This document shows positions 15,101 to 23,261 of a DNA stretch of 64,000 bases, one piece after another (position 1 is the stretch's first letter; each line of letters opens with the position of its first letter). Source of the stretch: Muricea muricata (Eukaryota; Cnidaria; Anthozoa; Malacalcyonacea; Plexauridae); the NCBI GenBank assembly GCA_963855995.1, contig OY979717.1, positions 16,498,960 to 16,562,959 of the forward strand, read 5' to 3'. The position numbers and the translations under genes are program-made. Under the pieces are notes generated by a model. It had not been told where the DNA came from. It searched no databases and saw nothing but the letters and a program-made list of their open reading frames with translations.

Positions 15101-18100
15101 GCCACGAGGTAACTTCATGTATGCACATTAATACGCAAAATATTCATTCTTTCGCATGGGTAGTCATAGCGTTAATGCTCAGAACATTTGATATAATTAT
15201 TTATAGTTATTCTGATTCATGAAATACATATAATTCATTTATCTTTTTGTTGTTTTAAAAAATTAAAATTTGTGAAGCGCAAACAACTGTGAAGCGCAAA
15301 TAGCCAGACGAACCATTGTCACGCAGCCATGCCTACGCTCATATGTGACCGGTCATAAGGCGAGGTGGGGGGGGGGGGCACCGCCTGGTGCAATTAAAAT
15401 ATGGTATCCTCAATTTTTTTATCCTCAATTTTTTTATCCTCACCCGCTGTGAAAGTCTGTGAACAGTCCCTCCCCCTTTCTGCCGTAGTGATGTATCAAC
15501 TAGAAAATTATATGCTGATCAGTTCTTCCCTTCTGCTACCGTAACCTAAATGAAAAGTTCCTTACATTTCCTAATGTGGCGATGTCTAAAGTTCACCTTT
15601 CAAGTTCCTGCCTGATGATGTATAGAGAAGAAAATTATATCAGCGTCTTCCTTTCATCTGTGGTGATGTCTGAAGATGATTATTCTTCATTAAGGATTAT
15701 TTCTGCCGTGGTGATGCTTAAAGAACTTTAATACTTGTAATAGTTCAAACACAAGTAGAAGGACTTCCTCCGAGACAGGTTGAAATACGAGGTGAGGCCG
15801 AGTATTTTTCAATTAAGTTGGCGGATGTACATTTTCAGAATGCTTTGCGGTCGGAAATCATTTCATATAGGCGTACGAGCAAGGGAGGCTGGAAGGGCTG
15901 CAACCCCCCCCCCCAAAAAAAAAATTGGAAACTGCTAGTTTTTCGGGGAATTTATTTCCAAATTTCGGAGAATTTGGACGCTTAGACACTGGCCATGGAG
16001 GAATTCGGGAAAGAAATGATAGCCACCCCCTCCCCAGTTGACAGAGATCCCGTACGCCTATGTCATTTCACAAAGCACATTGAACGTCTGTTGAAGGACA
16101 AGCAGAAGAGAGGAGGTTATTTTCTCTGTGTTGTTAAAGTTTTATATCCTGGGATATTTTCCTTGGCATTTTTTTCAGTCGTTTTTGCTCAATGTCCGCA
16201 ATGAATGCTGGTAAAATGTACATGCTGCTTGATTTACGGTGGTGTTATTGGTCAAGGCTATTTCAGATACCTTGAAGCAGATCGGTCCCAGTACTTTCGT
16301 TAATTTCACACGGCCAACACAGTGGAACTAGACGTAAGTGAACTGTTTTGCTATATTAAACTTTGCTAGCAAAAGGTATTATATTTAAGACTATTCTCAC
16401 TCACTGGGACTGTATCTACTTCACCAAATTTAGCTAAAGCGCGAGCCCGAAGGGCGAGTAATGATTGTCGCGCTACGCGCTCCCTCTTTAGCTAAATTTG
16501 GTGTTAACCGGTGTTATTTCCCTTAATGGACAGCCCATGATATAACTACCTACACTTCGATTGCTACGCACCAGACCACTCAGGGAACCTGTTCGTTTGG
16601 TAAATTTTCTTTCGACAGCACCACGGTTAAAATAAGGGAAGTAATGTTAATTGAATAATGTTGTTTGGATATGACCACGGCGGACAAGGAAGGAACTCTT
16701 CATGTTATTATCTTCTTTAATTATAGGGGGAGGGCCGATTCAAAAACGGTTCACTAATTTTCATGCAAAGGGAAAAAAGGTGGTAATGGAAAATCATTTA
16801 TACTTTGTACTGAAATAAGTTAAATGAAGAAACTGAAGAACGTTCATTAAAATTAAACAAACAGCAGATGACCTCCACCGCTACTTGATTTCTTGCTTCC
16901 AATAAAACCAAAATAAATCTGTAACAAGGGTGGGGGTTATCAAAAAGAATACATCATTTTAGGTGATGATAATATATTGAGCATACCATATTTTAATTGC
17001 AGCATCTGGTGGGCACTCTTAGACCGGTCATGTATGAGCATAGGCATGACTGTGTAACAATGATTCATTTGCCTGGATATTTGCGCTCCACAGTTGTTTG
17101 AGTCATTCAAAAAATTTTAAATTTTTTAAAACATGCAACAAAAAGAGAAATGAATTATATATATTTCACGAATCAGAATAACTATAAATTATATCAAATG
17201 TTTTGAGCATTAACGCTATGACTACCCATGCGAAAGCATGAATATTTTGCGTATTAATGTGCATACATGAAGTTATCCCGGGGTCCGCTGATCCAAAATG
17301 TCGTGGGCTCGTTTCTTGTACTAAAATTAGAAACAAAATGGCGCCTTTTCGAATGTTTTGAAGTCAAGCAGAAAACCATGTTTAACACATTACTCAAGAA
17401 AAATCTGCCGAAACAACATTCGAATTCATATTAAGGGACATCTAAACTACAATATTATCAACAATAGAATTAGTCCCTCGGAAAAGTAAGTAAAATTCCC
17501 TCTGCCTCCCGGACTAACGGTAAAGACGAAGTCGAAAGGCACTAGATAGGATCGAGTAAAACCACGACGAGCCCGCAATAGGTTAATATTTCATACATTT
17601 GACAGCGGTGCTTACAAGCACGGTTACATAAGCAGTATAAAGTTAGTTTTTAACGGTAAACTTTCGATTGGCCGCATTAGCACAGTGGTCTATGTCCCGC
17701 GCTTCTGACCTGTTTGTTCCGGGTTCGAGCCCAGTTACGCGCTTATGTTTTATACTTTTTTTTCTTAATTTTTTGAATACTTTTTTTTCTTATATTCTTA
17801 TATTTTTTTCTTATTAAAACTATTCTCACTCACTATTCTCACTCACTGGGACTGTATCTACTTCACCAAATTTAGCTAAAGCGCGAGCCCGAAGGGCGAG
17901 TAAGGACTCGGCCCGCCGTGGTTTTACTCGATCCTATCTAGTGCCTTCCGACGAAGTCATACCATTTGTATTCTCATATATTTCTCCCTTCGTTCACTCA
18001 TATAACCCCAATTATACCATCAGGCTTACAGCCCTTGTATAATTGGAATTTAATTCTAACTTAGCACCTAGCACGCGCACTTTGATTGACATTTAATTAT

Positions 18101-20858
18101 TGGCACGAGTTTAGAGTGTAATTTGACACACTGACTTGATTCAGCAAGACAGCAACTGCATATTCTGTAGCGATGCTGCCACACTGATACTGGTTTATTC
18201 TGTTCTGTTCATGCTGACCTGGTTTAAAATAGTTAAGAGTAGAAGATTTGTAGAGTGCGGATTGGAAACCGGCCAAGAAGTAAGTCTGTAAGTGGACCTA
18301 CAGTAGTTTGAATGACAATATCAATATTACATAGCGCACAAATATGTTAATTTAAGCACATTTATACACTATTTTTACCTATACGTATTTTCATCATTTA
18401 TATATTAGATCGAATAATTTCATCACAGCTTAATAAATTACAAATTATACGATTCTGCGCTCGAAGCCTGATATTCCATGTGCGGTATACGTATACGTTG
18501 TTGCAGCAATGAAGTATTTTCGAGCGAAAATCTTGAAATTTATCACCTCACACTACCTCTCTACGTCAATACAAGTCAACGAAATCACATGAAATATGAC
18601 AGCACGGCGTGTGAAAGTAATAAAGAACAAAGTAACGTCAGTAAACAGAATTGAAACGGTTTTATGGCCATTAAAATGTTCATGATTGTCATAATTTTAA
18701 CAAAGATTTGTTAATTGTTCCCACGTTTGTTGTTTGCTATATAACTTATAAGACGAGTTGTTAAAGAGAATACCATTGGCGATTTGGCGTTGCATGGCTA
18801 GCCTTTGAGCAAAGGTAAAGTTAAATGTAATTCATCATGACATGCACCTTAAAACAAACTAACTTTATTTTGATAACGAGTTTGTTAGATAATATCAAAA
18901 CATTCATATCAAGATGATAAGGTTATAAAAATATATTGTGCACGTTACATGATTGTGTTTGCTAAATTGGAACAGGCCATCTGTAAACAATCATATGGAT
19001 GAAAATGATACACAGATATTAATACTACTGTAAGTTCATTTATTAGTTCTACGGCAAATAATTCAATAAATGCTTTAAAACCCTTCATTTAAACATTAAT
19101 TAATATCATCCCCATTGCCATTGATGTATTTATTACCATTTACTAGCTCATCTCGGCAAAATAAATCTTGTCTTTTATGTATTTCCTTGTTTATTGACAA
19201 ACATCATGTTTAAACTAGACACCCTTTACACCCAATGTTCGGGGATTTTACTGACCACAAAAACCTGTTTCAGTTCTATTTATTATCTAATTATCGTTAC
19301 TTTGATCTGTCTCAAAATATATAACGTGTTTTGTCCAAAACAAACTAGGTTTCTCGTTTGATCATCGTTACACTTTCATTATGACCCTGGGAAGTAACCA
19401 GGCAGCAAATTAGCCAGTTCATTTATTCGTATGGCTTAGTTAACGAAACAAAGTGATTAGAATGTTGTTCTTGAGTAAGTGTTGTTCTGTAGTGAGTGAG
19501 CCTTGGGCTAAAACACTACAGTCGGTGTAGGTCTTTGCAAAGAACAACAATGTGTTTTCTAAAGCTGTCTATGTATGCATGGTAGACTACACTGATACAT
19601 ACTTACAATAAACATTTGGGCAAGTAATTCATCCTGCTTTATGTCACACATCCAAAATTCTCCACTTTCTTTATCTGTTATTCCAAGATCGAATTGAACT
19701 ATTAGGTTTGCCTGGCCATCTAATATAATCCGTTTCTCATCAAACCCATCTGAATGGTCATACAGTGTTTTCTTTGAAAAATGCCGGCTGTTGTTAAGGA
19801 TGTAAATTTGAGCATGCCCTGGTCTGAAAATAGTTGTTGTTGGATGACGATCTAAATAATCAGGAAATAATTAAATTTATTGTTTTGCAGTTTACCATAA
19901 TGAAAATGATGGCAGCATGTACATTTTACCAGAATGCACTTCAGCCACCAATGGGCTTTCGCACGGGGGGCTTATATACGGGGGGGGAGGGGGGCTTATA
20001 CATGGACGACATTTCAGATTTGTGATAACTGTATTTATTGTTCATTTATATAAAAGCGAAACAAAAAAATATTAGTATGTTCAGATAAACAAACAAACAA
20101 ATATTACTACCGGTATTATATGGTATACCTGAAAAGTGGGCTTGTAGTCGGGGAGGCTTATATTTGGGTGGCTTATAATGGGGGGGGGTATTTTTGGAAC
20201 GGTGTAAATGTTAGTAATTTGATTAGCTTATAGACAGGGGGCTTATAATCGGAGGTTTACGGTATTTTCTTCTTTCTGCATAGTTCAACCTTTGGTCTAT
20301 TATGCAAATTATAGTCCAACCGACATGCAATTAATCGCTTTCAACCGAACGATTAAAAAGCGTTTGATTTACATCCCAAACTTATTTTTTGTCTTTATTT
20401 TAGTTTGAATGTGTGATATGTATTCAAACGAATTTTACTGACTGTACCCTAGCTGTGGAGTATGAGGAGTCGAATGCATATTGTATTGCATCCACGCACA
20501 TGAAATTTGTTTAGGTAAGCTTTTATTGAAATTCCCACAGCCTAATTCCCTTCCAGTATTCGAAGTGCCCGTACCTAAAATCGGTGTGATATAAACTGCC
20601 ATATACCGGTCCTTTGTTAAAAGTGGCAAGATTCAACATTATTCATTTAAATTATATTTCATTCACGAATATTGTTCTGCTTCCAAAACGTCCCACGCAA
20701 TAGCATGTTATGCCAATAACGTATAAAACTGAGCGAAACTTTCTTGTTTTTCCAAATCAGTTGAAAAGTGAATCGCCTACTCTCGGATGAATAAATCCTA
20801 CTAACCTGCAACAGTTTCTTGGACATCCATTATTAAAACGCCACAAATTGTACAACAT
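101..20858 (-). CDS. Multi-exon TPR-like host gene, 3' end outside window
   Basis: I do not recognise this protein. Exons read on the minus strand: 20858-20806 (possible first exon, ATG at 20858), 19823-19607, 6165-5973, 5681-5562, 4916-4854, 4569-4314, 3940-3843, 3137-3048, 2671-2474, 1873-1614, 291-101. All have AG/GT borders. Phases agree at every junction except 4314 to 3940, where one exon is missing. The first half is beta-rich with no known motif. The exons at 2671-2474 and 1873-1614 are amphipathic helical and TPR-like (for example ALYAQKAACCALTSEEHKQA, then AVECFQDAIRMY). The gene continues past the left edge. The 13-kb intron between 19607 and 6165 holds the DIRS composite. A competing ATG frame at 20843 (MDVQETVA) does not join in phase, and the frame is open upstream of 20858, so the start is uncertain. 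Confidence 0.6.
2742..2894. repeat. Degenerate hairpin miniature element (CAGT-GCG-AGCC family)
   Basis: The ends CAGTGGCGAAGCC and GGCTGGCTTCGCTA form an imperfect inverted repeat, followed inwards by a second pair (TTTGGTCATGCAAATT and AAATTTGCATAGCATGACCAA). The layout and sequence resemble the intact copy at 13497-13646, including the central stretch AAGAAATGAATAATGATAAT. It lies in an intron of the minus-strand gene. Confidence 0.55.
6170..7460. other. Intronic sequence, only the 6885 hairpin recognised
   Basis: This stretch belongs to the long intron between exons 19607 and 6165 of the minus-strand gene. Apart from the hairpin element at 6885-6988 I see no coding exon or repeat I can support; short open frames here lack family motifs. 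Confidence 0.4.
6885..6988. mobile_element. 104-bp hairpin miniature element with 9-bp target duplication
   Basis: The ends are CAGCCTCGTACCCAGGCG and its complement CGCCTGGGTACGAGGCTG, an 18-bp perfect inverted repeat. CCTCTGCAT is repeated directly on both sides (6876-6884 and 6989-6997). No coding capacity. A relative with CAGCCTCGTTCCCGG ends lies at 50046-50231. Confidence 0.75.
7463..7530. repeat. GC-rich palindrome next to the DIRS left edge
   Basis: GGGATGTATGTCATATACA and its near complement TGTATATGACCTACATCCC flank a GC-rich centre (CCTCGGACGCTGCGCGTCCT) that is itself partly palindromic. It lies just outside the left boundary of the DIRS element predicted from the ICR. Role unknown; it could be a separate miniature element. 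Confidence 0.5.
7541..7717 (+). repeat. DIRS left inverted terminal repeat
   Basis: Positions 7564-7717 match, inverted, the right repeat that starts at 14746. Positions 7541-7588 match, inverted, the first half of the ICR at 11912-11959. The repeat reaches into the first codons of the gag-like ORF (ATG at 7688), so the opposite terminal copy also contains those codons. Confidence 0.85.
7688..9031 (+). pseudogene. DIRS gag-like ORF with an in-frame stop
   Basis: The first ORF of the DIRS element: 359 codons to a TAA at 8765-8767, then the same frame stays open for 87 more codons to 9031. The tail (KKWLFGDDFP, SKEAELSRGLAKN) reads as a natural continuation, so the TAA is probably a late mutation. 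Near the start lies a basic His/Ser-rich stretch (HRHRKRSHSHEKSHHSSTHK), then an acidic Ser-rich region with four tandem copies of a Pro-rich hexamer-like unit (AIKPPDL, AIKPPEM, TIQSPHT, AIGPPTT). It probably binds nucleic acid, as in other DIRS gag-like proteins; that is inference. Confidence 0.7.
9036..10870 (+). pseudogene. DIRS reverse transcriptase and RNase H, frameshifted
   Basis: RT motifs are split between frames. Frame 1 (about 9040-9480) has LFLVPKKGGSMRPVIDLSALN and LDLKDAYLSVAVHP with a TAA at 9331. Frame 3 resumes near 9470 with QFRALPFGLNIAP and the catalytic YLDD at 9585-9596. Sequence after YLDD passes abruptly to an EMAMSLLESLGFIINKEKS segment, suggesting a small internal deletion. 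RNase H follows (DLTIYTDASKRGWGG near 10040, MNFLELKSAFL, NMDNTTVVAYVNHQGG, AHHVPGKSNSLAYRES). It would copy the element's RNA and remove the template. At least one frameshift and one stop make it inactive. Confidence 0.85.
10870..11797 (+). pseudogene. DIRS tyrosine recombinase (YR), one in-frame stop
   Basis: The YR catalyses site-specific integration of the DIRS circle. The frame opens upstream with YESSWKRWRSWC (from 10910), meets TAG at 11111-11113, then runs 227 codons to 11797. In the 227-residue part I read catalytic Arg in CPKRVSS (60), the HxxR box AHSVRGAST (His172, Arg175), Trp198 in MADWSATSTF and Tyr208/209 in KFYYK, the expected R-HxxR-W-Y series. The active-site series appears intact; the stop in the N-terminal part is the visible lesion. 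Confidence 0.85.
12605..12805. repeat. Partial copy of the 57918-type hairpin element
   Basis: AGAGTAGAGACTACAAAGAG, CAGTCAAAAAAGCGTAAG and CAGTGCCCTAAACAGAAGC match the left arm of the intact element at 57918-58185. A decayed right arm is recognisable (CTGTTTAGGGTACTGGCTAGG, then CACATGGCTCCCATGA). Confidence 0.6.
12835..14235 (-). pseudogene. PIN/FEN-like plus Cys-cluster protein, multi-copy mobile family, broken
   Basis: Reading down the minus strand: VIFDRYEQNSIKAGTRERR (frame at 14235-14020), then after a frameshift ALPENKADLARFLSEHLI and the paired motifs HEEAGTRIVYHC and ARDTDVLILF (13620-14159). The hairpin 13497-13646 then interrupts. Next come the AEKFVCSMY segment (13342-13151) and RHIRRSLYQSLVWKQA, ending in a Cys cluster, CSCKS...CGCKKAKLLCTSVCDC (13185-12835). 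The HEEADTR/DTDVLIL pair and tesmin-like Cys cluster belong to a protein family I recall as high-copy in cnidarian genomes, with a PIN/FEN nuclease-like fold suggested. Gly replaces the usual Asp in HEEADTR. Frameshifts and the insert make it a relic. Confidence 0.7.
13497..13646. mobile_element. 150-bp hairpin miniature element
   Basis: The arms AGTAGCGTAGCCAGCCCGAC and GTCGGGCTGGCTACGCTACT are complementary and the match continues through TTTAGTCCCGCTATGCAAAT. GGCCATC flanks both sides (13490-13496, 13647-13653). It interrupts the PIN/Cys-cluster gene. A decayed relative lies at 2742-2894, and a lone end (CAGTAGCGTAGCCAGC) at about 56205. Confidence 0.8.
15407..15440. repeat. Short tandem repeat
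   Basis: About two to three direct copies of a 15-bp unit, ATCCTCAATTTTTTT, lie next to the inner end of the left arm of the 14859-17516 element. Confidence 0.6.
16385..16515. repeat. Repeat with inverted AATTTAGCTAAAG ends
   Basis: ACCAAATTTAGCTAAAGCGCG and CTCCCTCTTTAGCTAAATTTGGT face each other around GC-rich CGAGCCCGAAGGGCGAGTAA. The left half, including CTATTCTCACTCACTGGGAC, recurs at 17820-17905, where it forms the right part of the MULE-like miniature element. Confidence 0.6.
17534..17949. mobile_element. MULE-like miniature element with 9-bp target duplication
   Basis: GACGAAGTC is repeated exactly at 17525-17533 and 17950-17958. The ends form an inverted repeat of about 35 bp (GGCACTAGATAGGATCGAGT with ACTCGATCCTATCTAGTGCC, continuing into AAAACCACG). 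A 9-bp duplication and long terminal repeats are typical of Mutator-like elements. It interrupts the DIRS right repeat and carries a tRNA-like sequence. Confidence 0.75.
17672..17745 (+). repeat. tRNA-like sequence (pseudo-tRNA or SINE head)
   Basis: TAGCACAGTGG matches a pol III A box and GGTTCGAGCCC a B box at tRNA-like spacing, followed by oligo-T. The T stem is imperfect (CCGGG against CCAGT) and the acceptor ends do not pair well, so I call it a tRNA-derived relic rather than a functional tRNA. Confidence 0.5.
18050..19600. other. Intronic sequence without recognised features
   Basis: AT-rich sequence between the DIRS right edge and the exon at 19607-19823 of the minus-strand gene. I found no coding exon, transposon end or RNA gene here. 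Confidence 0.45.
19955..20265. repeat. G-rich GGGGGCTTATA repeat cluster
   Basis: Six or more variants of GGGGGCTTATA (GGGGGGCTTATATACGGGG, GGAGGCTTATATTTGGG, GGGGGCTTATAATCGG) lie in one orientation, ending in GGAGGTTTACGGTA. It looks like part of a dispersed repeat; its ends were not defined. Confidence 0.5.
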
Positions 20859-21436
20859 CTTTTTGCACGTTACACTTACACTAATTGATGTTGTTGATGA
20901 AACCACCGGATGAAACACGATCGCGAAATTCATTCATGCGATACAGGGGAAACCCCATTAAACTACTGATCTGAAAACTGAACTGGACTAACATTACAGC
21001 GTAATTTCCAAGGTCAAAGTCCCGTCAATAGAGGTATGCCAAATATAGACAAAAATATTGCCAAATGTTCCTTTTATGTACTTCTAAGTCATTGTTCATT
21101 ACAAAAGTAAAATCTCGAAGCAACTTCGTGATATCCGAATGAAATGAGCGACGATTTTGAAGTAGTTGGACATGTTCCTTAACTATGATGCTAAAGTAAA
21201 CTAAATTAGAGGAACGGAAACGTAAATATTTGTCGGACAGTATTTTAAAATTTGATTACTGCTAAACGTAAAGGACACGTGTTGATTAAAATCTCAACAA
21301 ACAGATTTTTAGTCGTTTAATTGTGGTGAAAATTGTGTTTGAAAACTCTGGCTGGAAAACGCGGACATACGGACTGCGGTCACCGCCTGTGGACAGCGGA
21401 AAGGCAGACATGCAAAAAAGGCAGTTTCCGTCACGT

Positions 21437-21772
21437 CCGCATTTTCCGCTTTAGTGGAAAACGCGGACACTTAGAAAACACCCGATCCGAACGTTGTACC
21501 CCAATAAAATTATTGTCTCCAATAAATTATTGGGATTGCTAGGGTTAGGGTCAGGGTTGGGGTTTGGGTCAGGGTTCATTTTATATGCGTGAAATGACAA
21601 TTCCAGTAACTATTGGAATTATCAAACGTTGTAACCAGTAATTTTATTGGAATACAACGTTCGGATCGGTTGTAGAAAATGCTTGGAAAATGCGAAAAAC
21701 GTTCAAATAAGGAATTCTCTCTCATGTCCGCATTTTCTACTTTAGTGGAAAACGCGGACACTTAGAAAATGC
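21437..21772. repeat. Direct repeats with internal GTCCGC/GCGGAC palindrome around a miniature element
   Basis: GTCCGCATTTTC-GCTTTAGTGGAAAACGCGGACACTTAGAAAA at 21437-21478 recurs with few changes at 21726-21770. Each unit is itself palindromic. The 21479-21672 element lies between the copies, directly after the first. Confidence 0.6.
21479..21672. mobile_element. 194-bp inverted-repeat element containing telomere-like repeats
   Basis: The ends CACCCGATCCGAACGTTGTA and TACAACGTTCGGATCGGTTG are inverted, flanked by TAGAAAA on both sides (21472-21478, 21673-21679). The arms continue through CCAATAAAATTA. The centre (about 21538-21577) is degenerate TTAGGG-like sequence (AGGGTTAGGGTCAGGGTTGG). 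Confidence 0.7.
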
Positions 21773-21990
21773 TTTGAAAATGCGAAGAAGCGCAAAATAT
21801 AAGTAATTTAACTGCGTGAATATAAGTAATCAAAGTAAAACGGCCGCTTGGTCAAGTATAACAGGTTACAATTACGAAATTAACTTAGCAAGTTCTCCAG
21901 GAATTATGTCACTAAAAAAAATAAAATCCTCCGAAAAACCTGAGAGAAATTCCAAAATTCTAGACATGTCTCGTTTAGTTGTCTCAACAC

Positions 21991-22736
21991 TAGTGCTGTG
22001 CACCGGAGCCGGAGGGCCGGAGCCGGAGTTTTGCCCTATTTTGCCGGAACTGGAGCCGGAGTTTGTTCACCTCCGGCAAAACTCCGGCAGCACTTATTTG
22101 TGCTGCAAACTTCTATCATAGATCAACGAAAAACTTACTCCATCGAAGAAAAAGTAAATACAGCCCAATACAGCTTGACACAAACATACAAATTATAATT
22201 ATGGTATTTTATGTTATTTTTGTATGACTGTGACGTCCGCAAGACGGTAAAGCATGTGAAAATTTTACCTAAAAATTTCATCAAACGCTGCGACGCTATG
22301 CCTACAATATTGACATTATTGTAAACATGAAAGGTCGATTATGTGTTTTAAAGAATAACTTACCCTCATCAGTAAGGTCTGAGAGCAGAGTCTTTCCTTT
22401 GGCGGGTAACATTGTAACAGGAAACATTGGTAAACTTGCTTTCATTAAGTTTGATAATAAAAAGTTTTAACCATGCACATTGACCTTGCGTCTTGTTTTT
22501 GCAAATACAATACCGTGCATCATGCATATTACAAAATGTTAATGCGAAGAATGCGAAGTGTTAAATAAAAAACAAAGATGGCGTTTCCAATTTAAACTGT
22601 AAAAATTTCCAATTTTGACAAATTTGCACAAGCCTAAAATTTTCTGCCGGAGCCGGAGTTTTTTTTCCCGGAGCCGGAGTTTTTTTTTGCCGGAGCCGGA
22701 GCCGGAGCTGACAAAACCGGAGTTTGCACAGCACTA
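21991..22736. mobile_element. 746-bp hAT-type non-autonomous element with CCGGAG subterminal repeats
   Basis: 12-bp perfect inverted ends (TAGTGCTGTGCA and TGCACAGCACTA) are flanked by the exact 8-bp duplication CTCAACAC (21983-21990, 22737-22744). Both subterminal regions are packed with CCGGAG/GCCGGA hexamers (about 22000-22095 and 22645-22720). Such arrays are the usual form of hAT transposase binding sites. The centre is AT-rich. Confidence 0.85.
22364..22445 (-). CDS. Exon-like ATG fragment inside the hAT-type element
   Basis: On the minus strand an ATG at 22445 opens 27 codons (MKASLPMFPVTMLPAKGKTL...) ending at a consensus donor, GAGG^gtaagt, at 22364. It may be the first exon of the lost transposase. 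It is short, so chance is possible. Confidence 0.3.
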
Positions 22737-22744
22737 CTCAACAC

Positions 22745-23255
22745 CACTCGCCAATAAACTTACAGTATTATTGATTACTGTAGAGTGGCGGGGATTACCT
22801 TCATTTAATTATGAATTTTAGGGATGTCAAGATGTTGCTAAGAAATTTCGAGATACCGTCCAAATCAGTCAAAAACACACACACATTTCCCCAAAATCAT
22901 CAAAATTGATGCCAAATGCCTGCTATTTTAGTAGTATTTTAATAAAACTTTGCTAGGACTGTACAATGAATGGTAATAAAATATGTAAATACGCTTACAA
23001 TATTTTGCTGTAAAATATCCCTTAAATGATTTCTCGTGTATAAGACCCCTATAAAATAAATGCTGCTTTCGAACTGTTTCGTTCTTCAAACACACATCAA
23101 AGTCGCATGCAAAGATTAAATTCTGACAGCAGTTGTCTTAACTATTAATTAGTTAAAAACTTCCGTTATTAAAAATCGATTGACTTACGTGCAGTCGTCG
23201 AGAGAATGCGCACGATCACGTCAATTATAGAACGTTATATGCACAAAGTGCACAT
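22745..23255. other. AT-rich interval without recognised features
   Basis: It lies between the 21991-22736 element and the MULE relic. I see no splice-bordered open frame or terminal inverted repeat; the far end of the MULE may fall here but was not identified. Confidence 0.4.
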
Positions 23256-23261
23256 TCATAA

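Larger units (their letters stand above)
14859..17516. mobile_element. 2.66-kb element with ~550-bp inverted repeats and 3-bp target duplication
   Basis: The ends TAGTCAGGGAGGCAGAGGG and CCCTCTGCCTCCCGGACTA are inverted, flanked by ACG on both sides (14856-14858, 17517-17519). The inverted arms extend to about 15411 and 16982. The target is the DIRS right repeat, whose unbroken form can be read in the left repeat, so the insertion point is exact. No transposase motif was found in the 1.57-kb centre, which contains a copy of a CACCAAATTTAGCTAAAG repeat also found at 17817-17905. Confidence 0.75.
7541..18049 (+). mobile_element. DIRS-type tyrosine-recombinase retrotransposon with nested insertions
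   Basis: DIRS elements replicate through a circle and integrate with a tyrosine recombinase instead of an integrase. The order here is left inverted repeat, gag-like ORF, RT plus RNase H, tyrosine recombinase, ICR, right inverted repeat. The left repeat (7564-7717) is repeated inverted at 14746-14858 and continues at 17517-17533 and 17959-17984 across later inserts. The ICR (11912-11994 joined to 14646-14690) is complementary first to the outer left edge (7541-7588) and then to the outer right edge (17985-18049). This is the diagnostic DIRS layout and it sets both ends. Without the three inserts the element would be about 4.8 kb. Coding regions carry stops and frameshifts, so it is dead. Confidence 0.85.

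Noticed and set aside
15995..16204. 69-codon open frame in the centre of the 14859 element as its transposase
   Set aside because: Too short, no catalytic motif and no continuation in neighbouring frames.
17672..17745. Functional tRNA gene
   Set aside because: A- and B-box-like sequences are present, but the T stem has mismatches and the acceptor stem does not pair, so I list it as tRNA-like repeat only.
20803..20843. ATG frame MDVQETVA as first exon of the minus-strand gene
   Set aside because: It shares the donor at 20806 but exits in phase 1, while the next exon needs phase 2; the alternative frame from 20858 joins correctly.
21538..21577. Chromosome-end telomere
   Set aside because: Only about 40 bp of degenerate TTAGGG-like sequence enclosed in a small transposable element.
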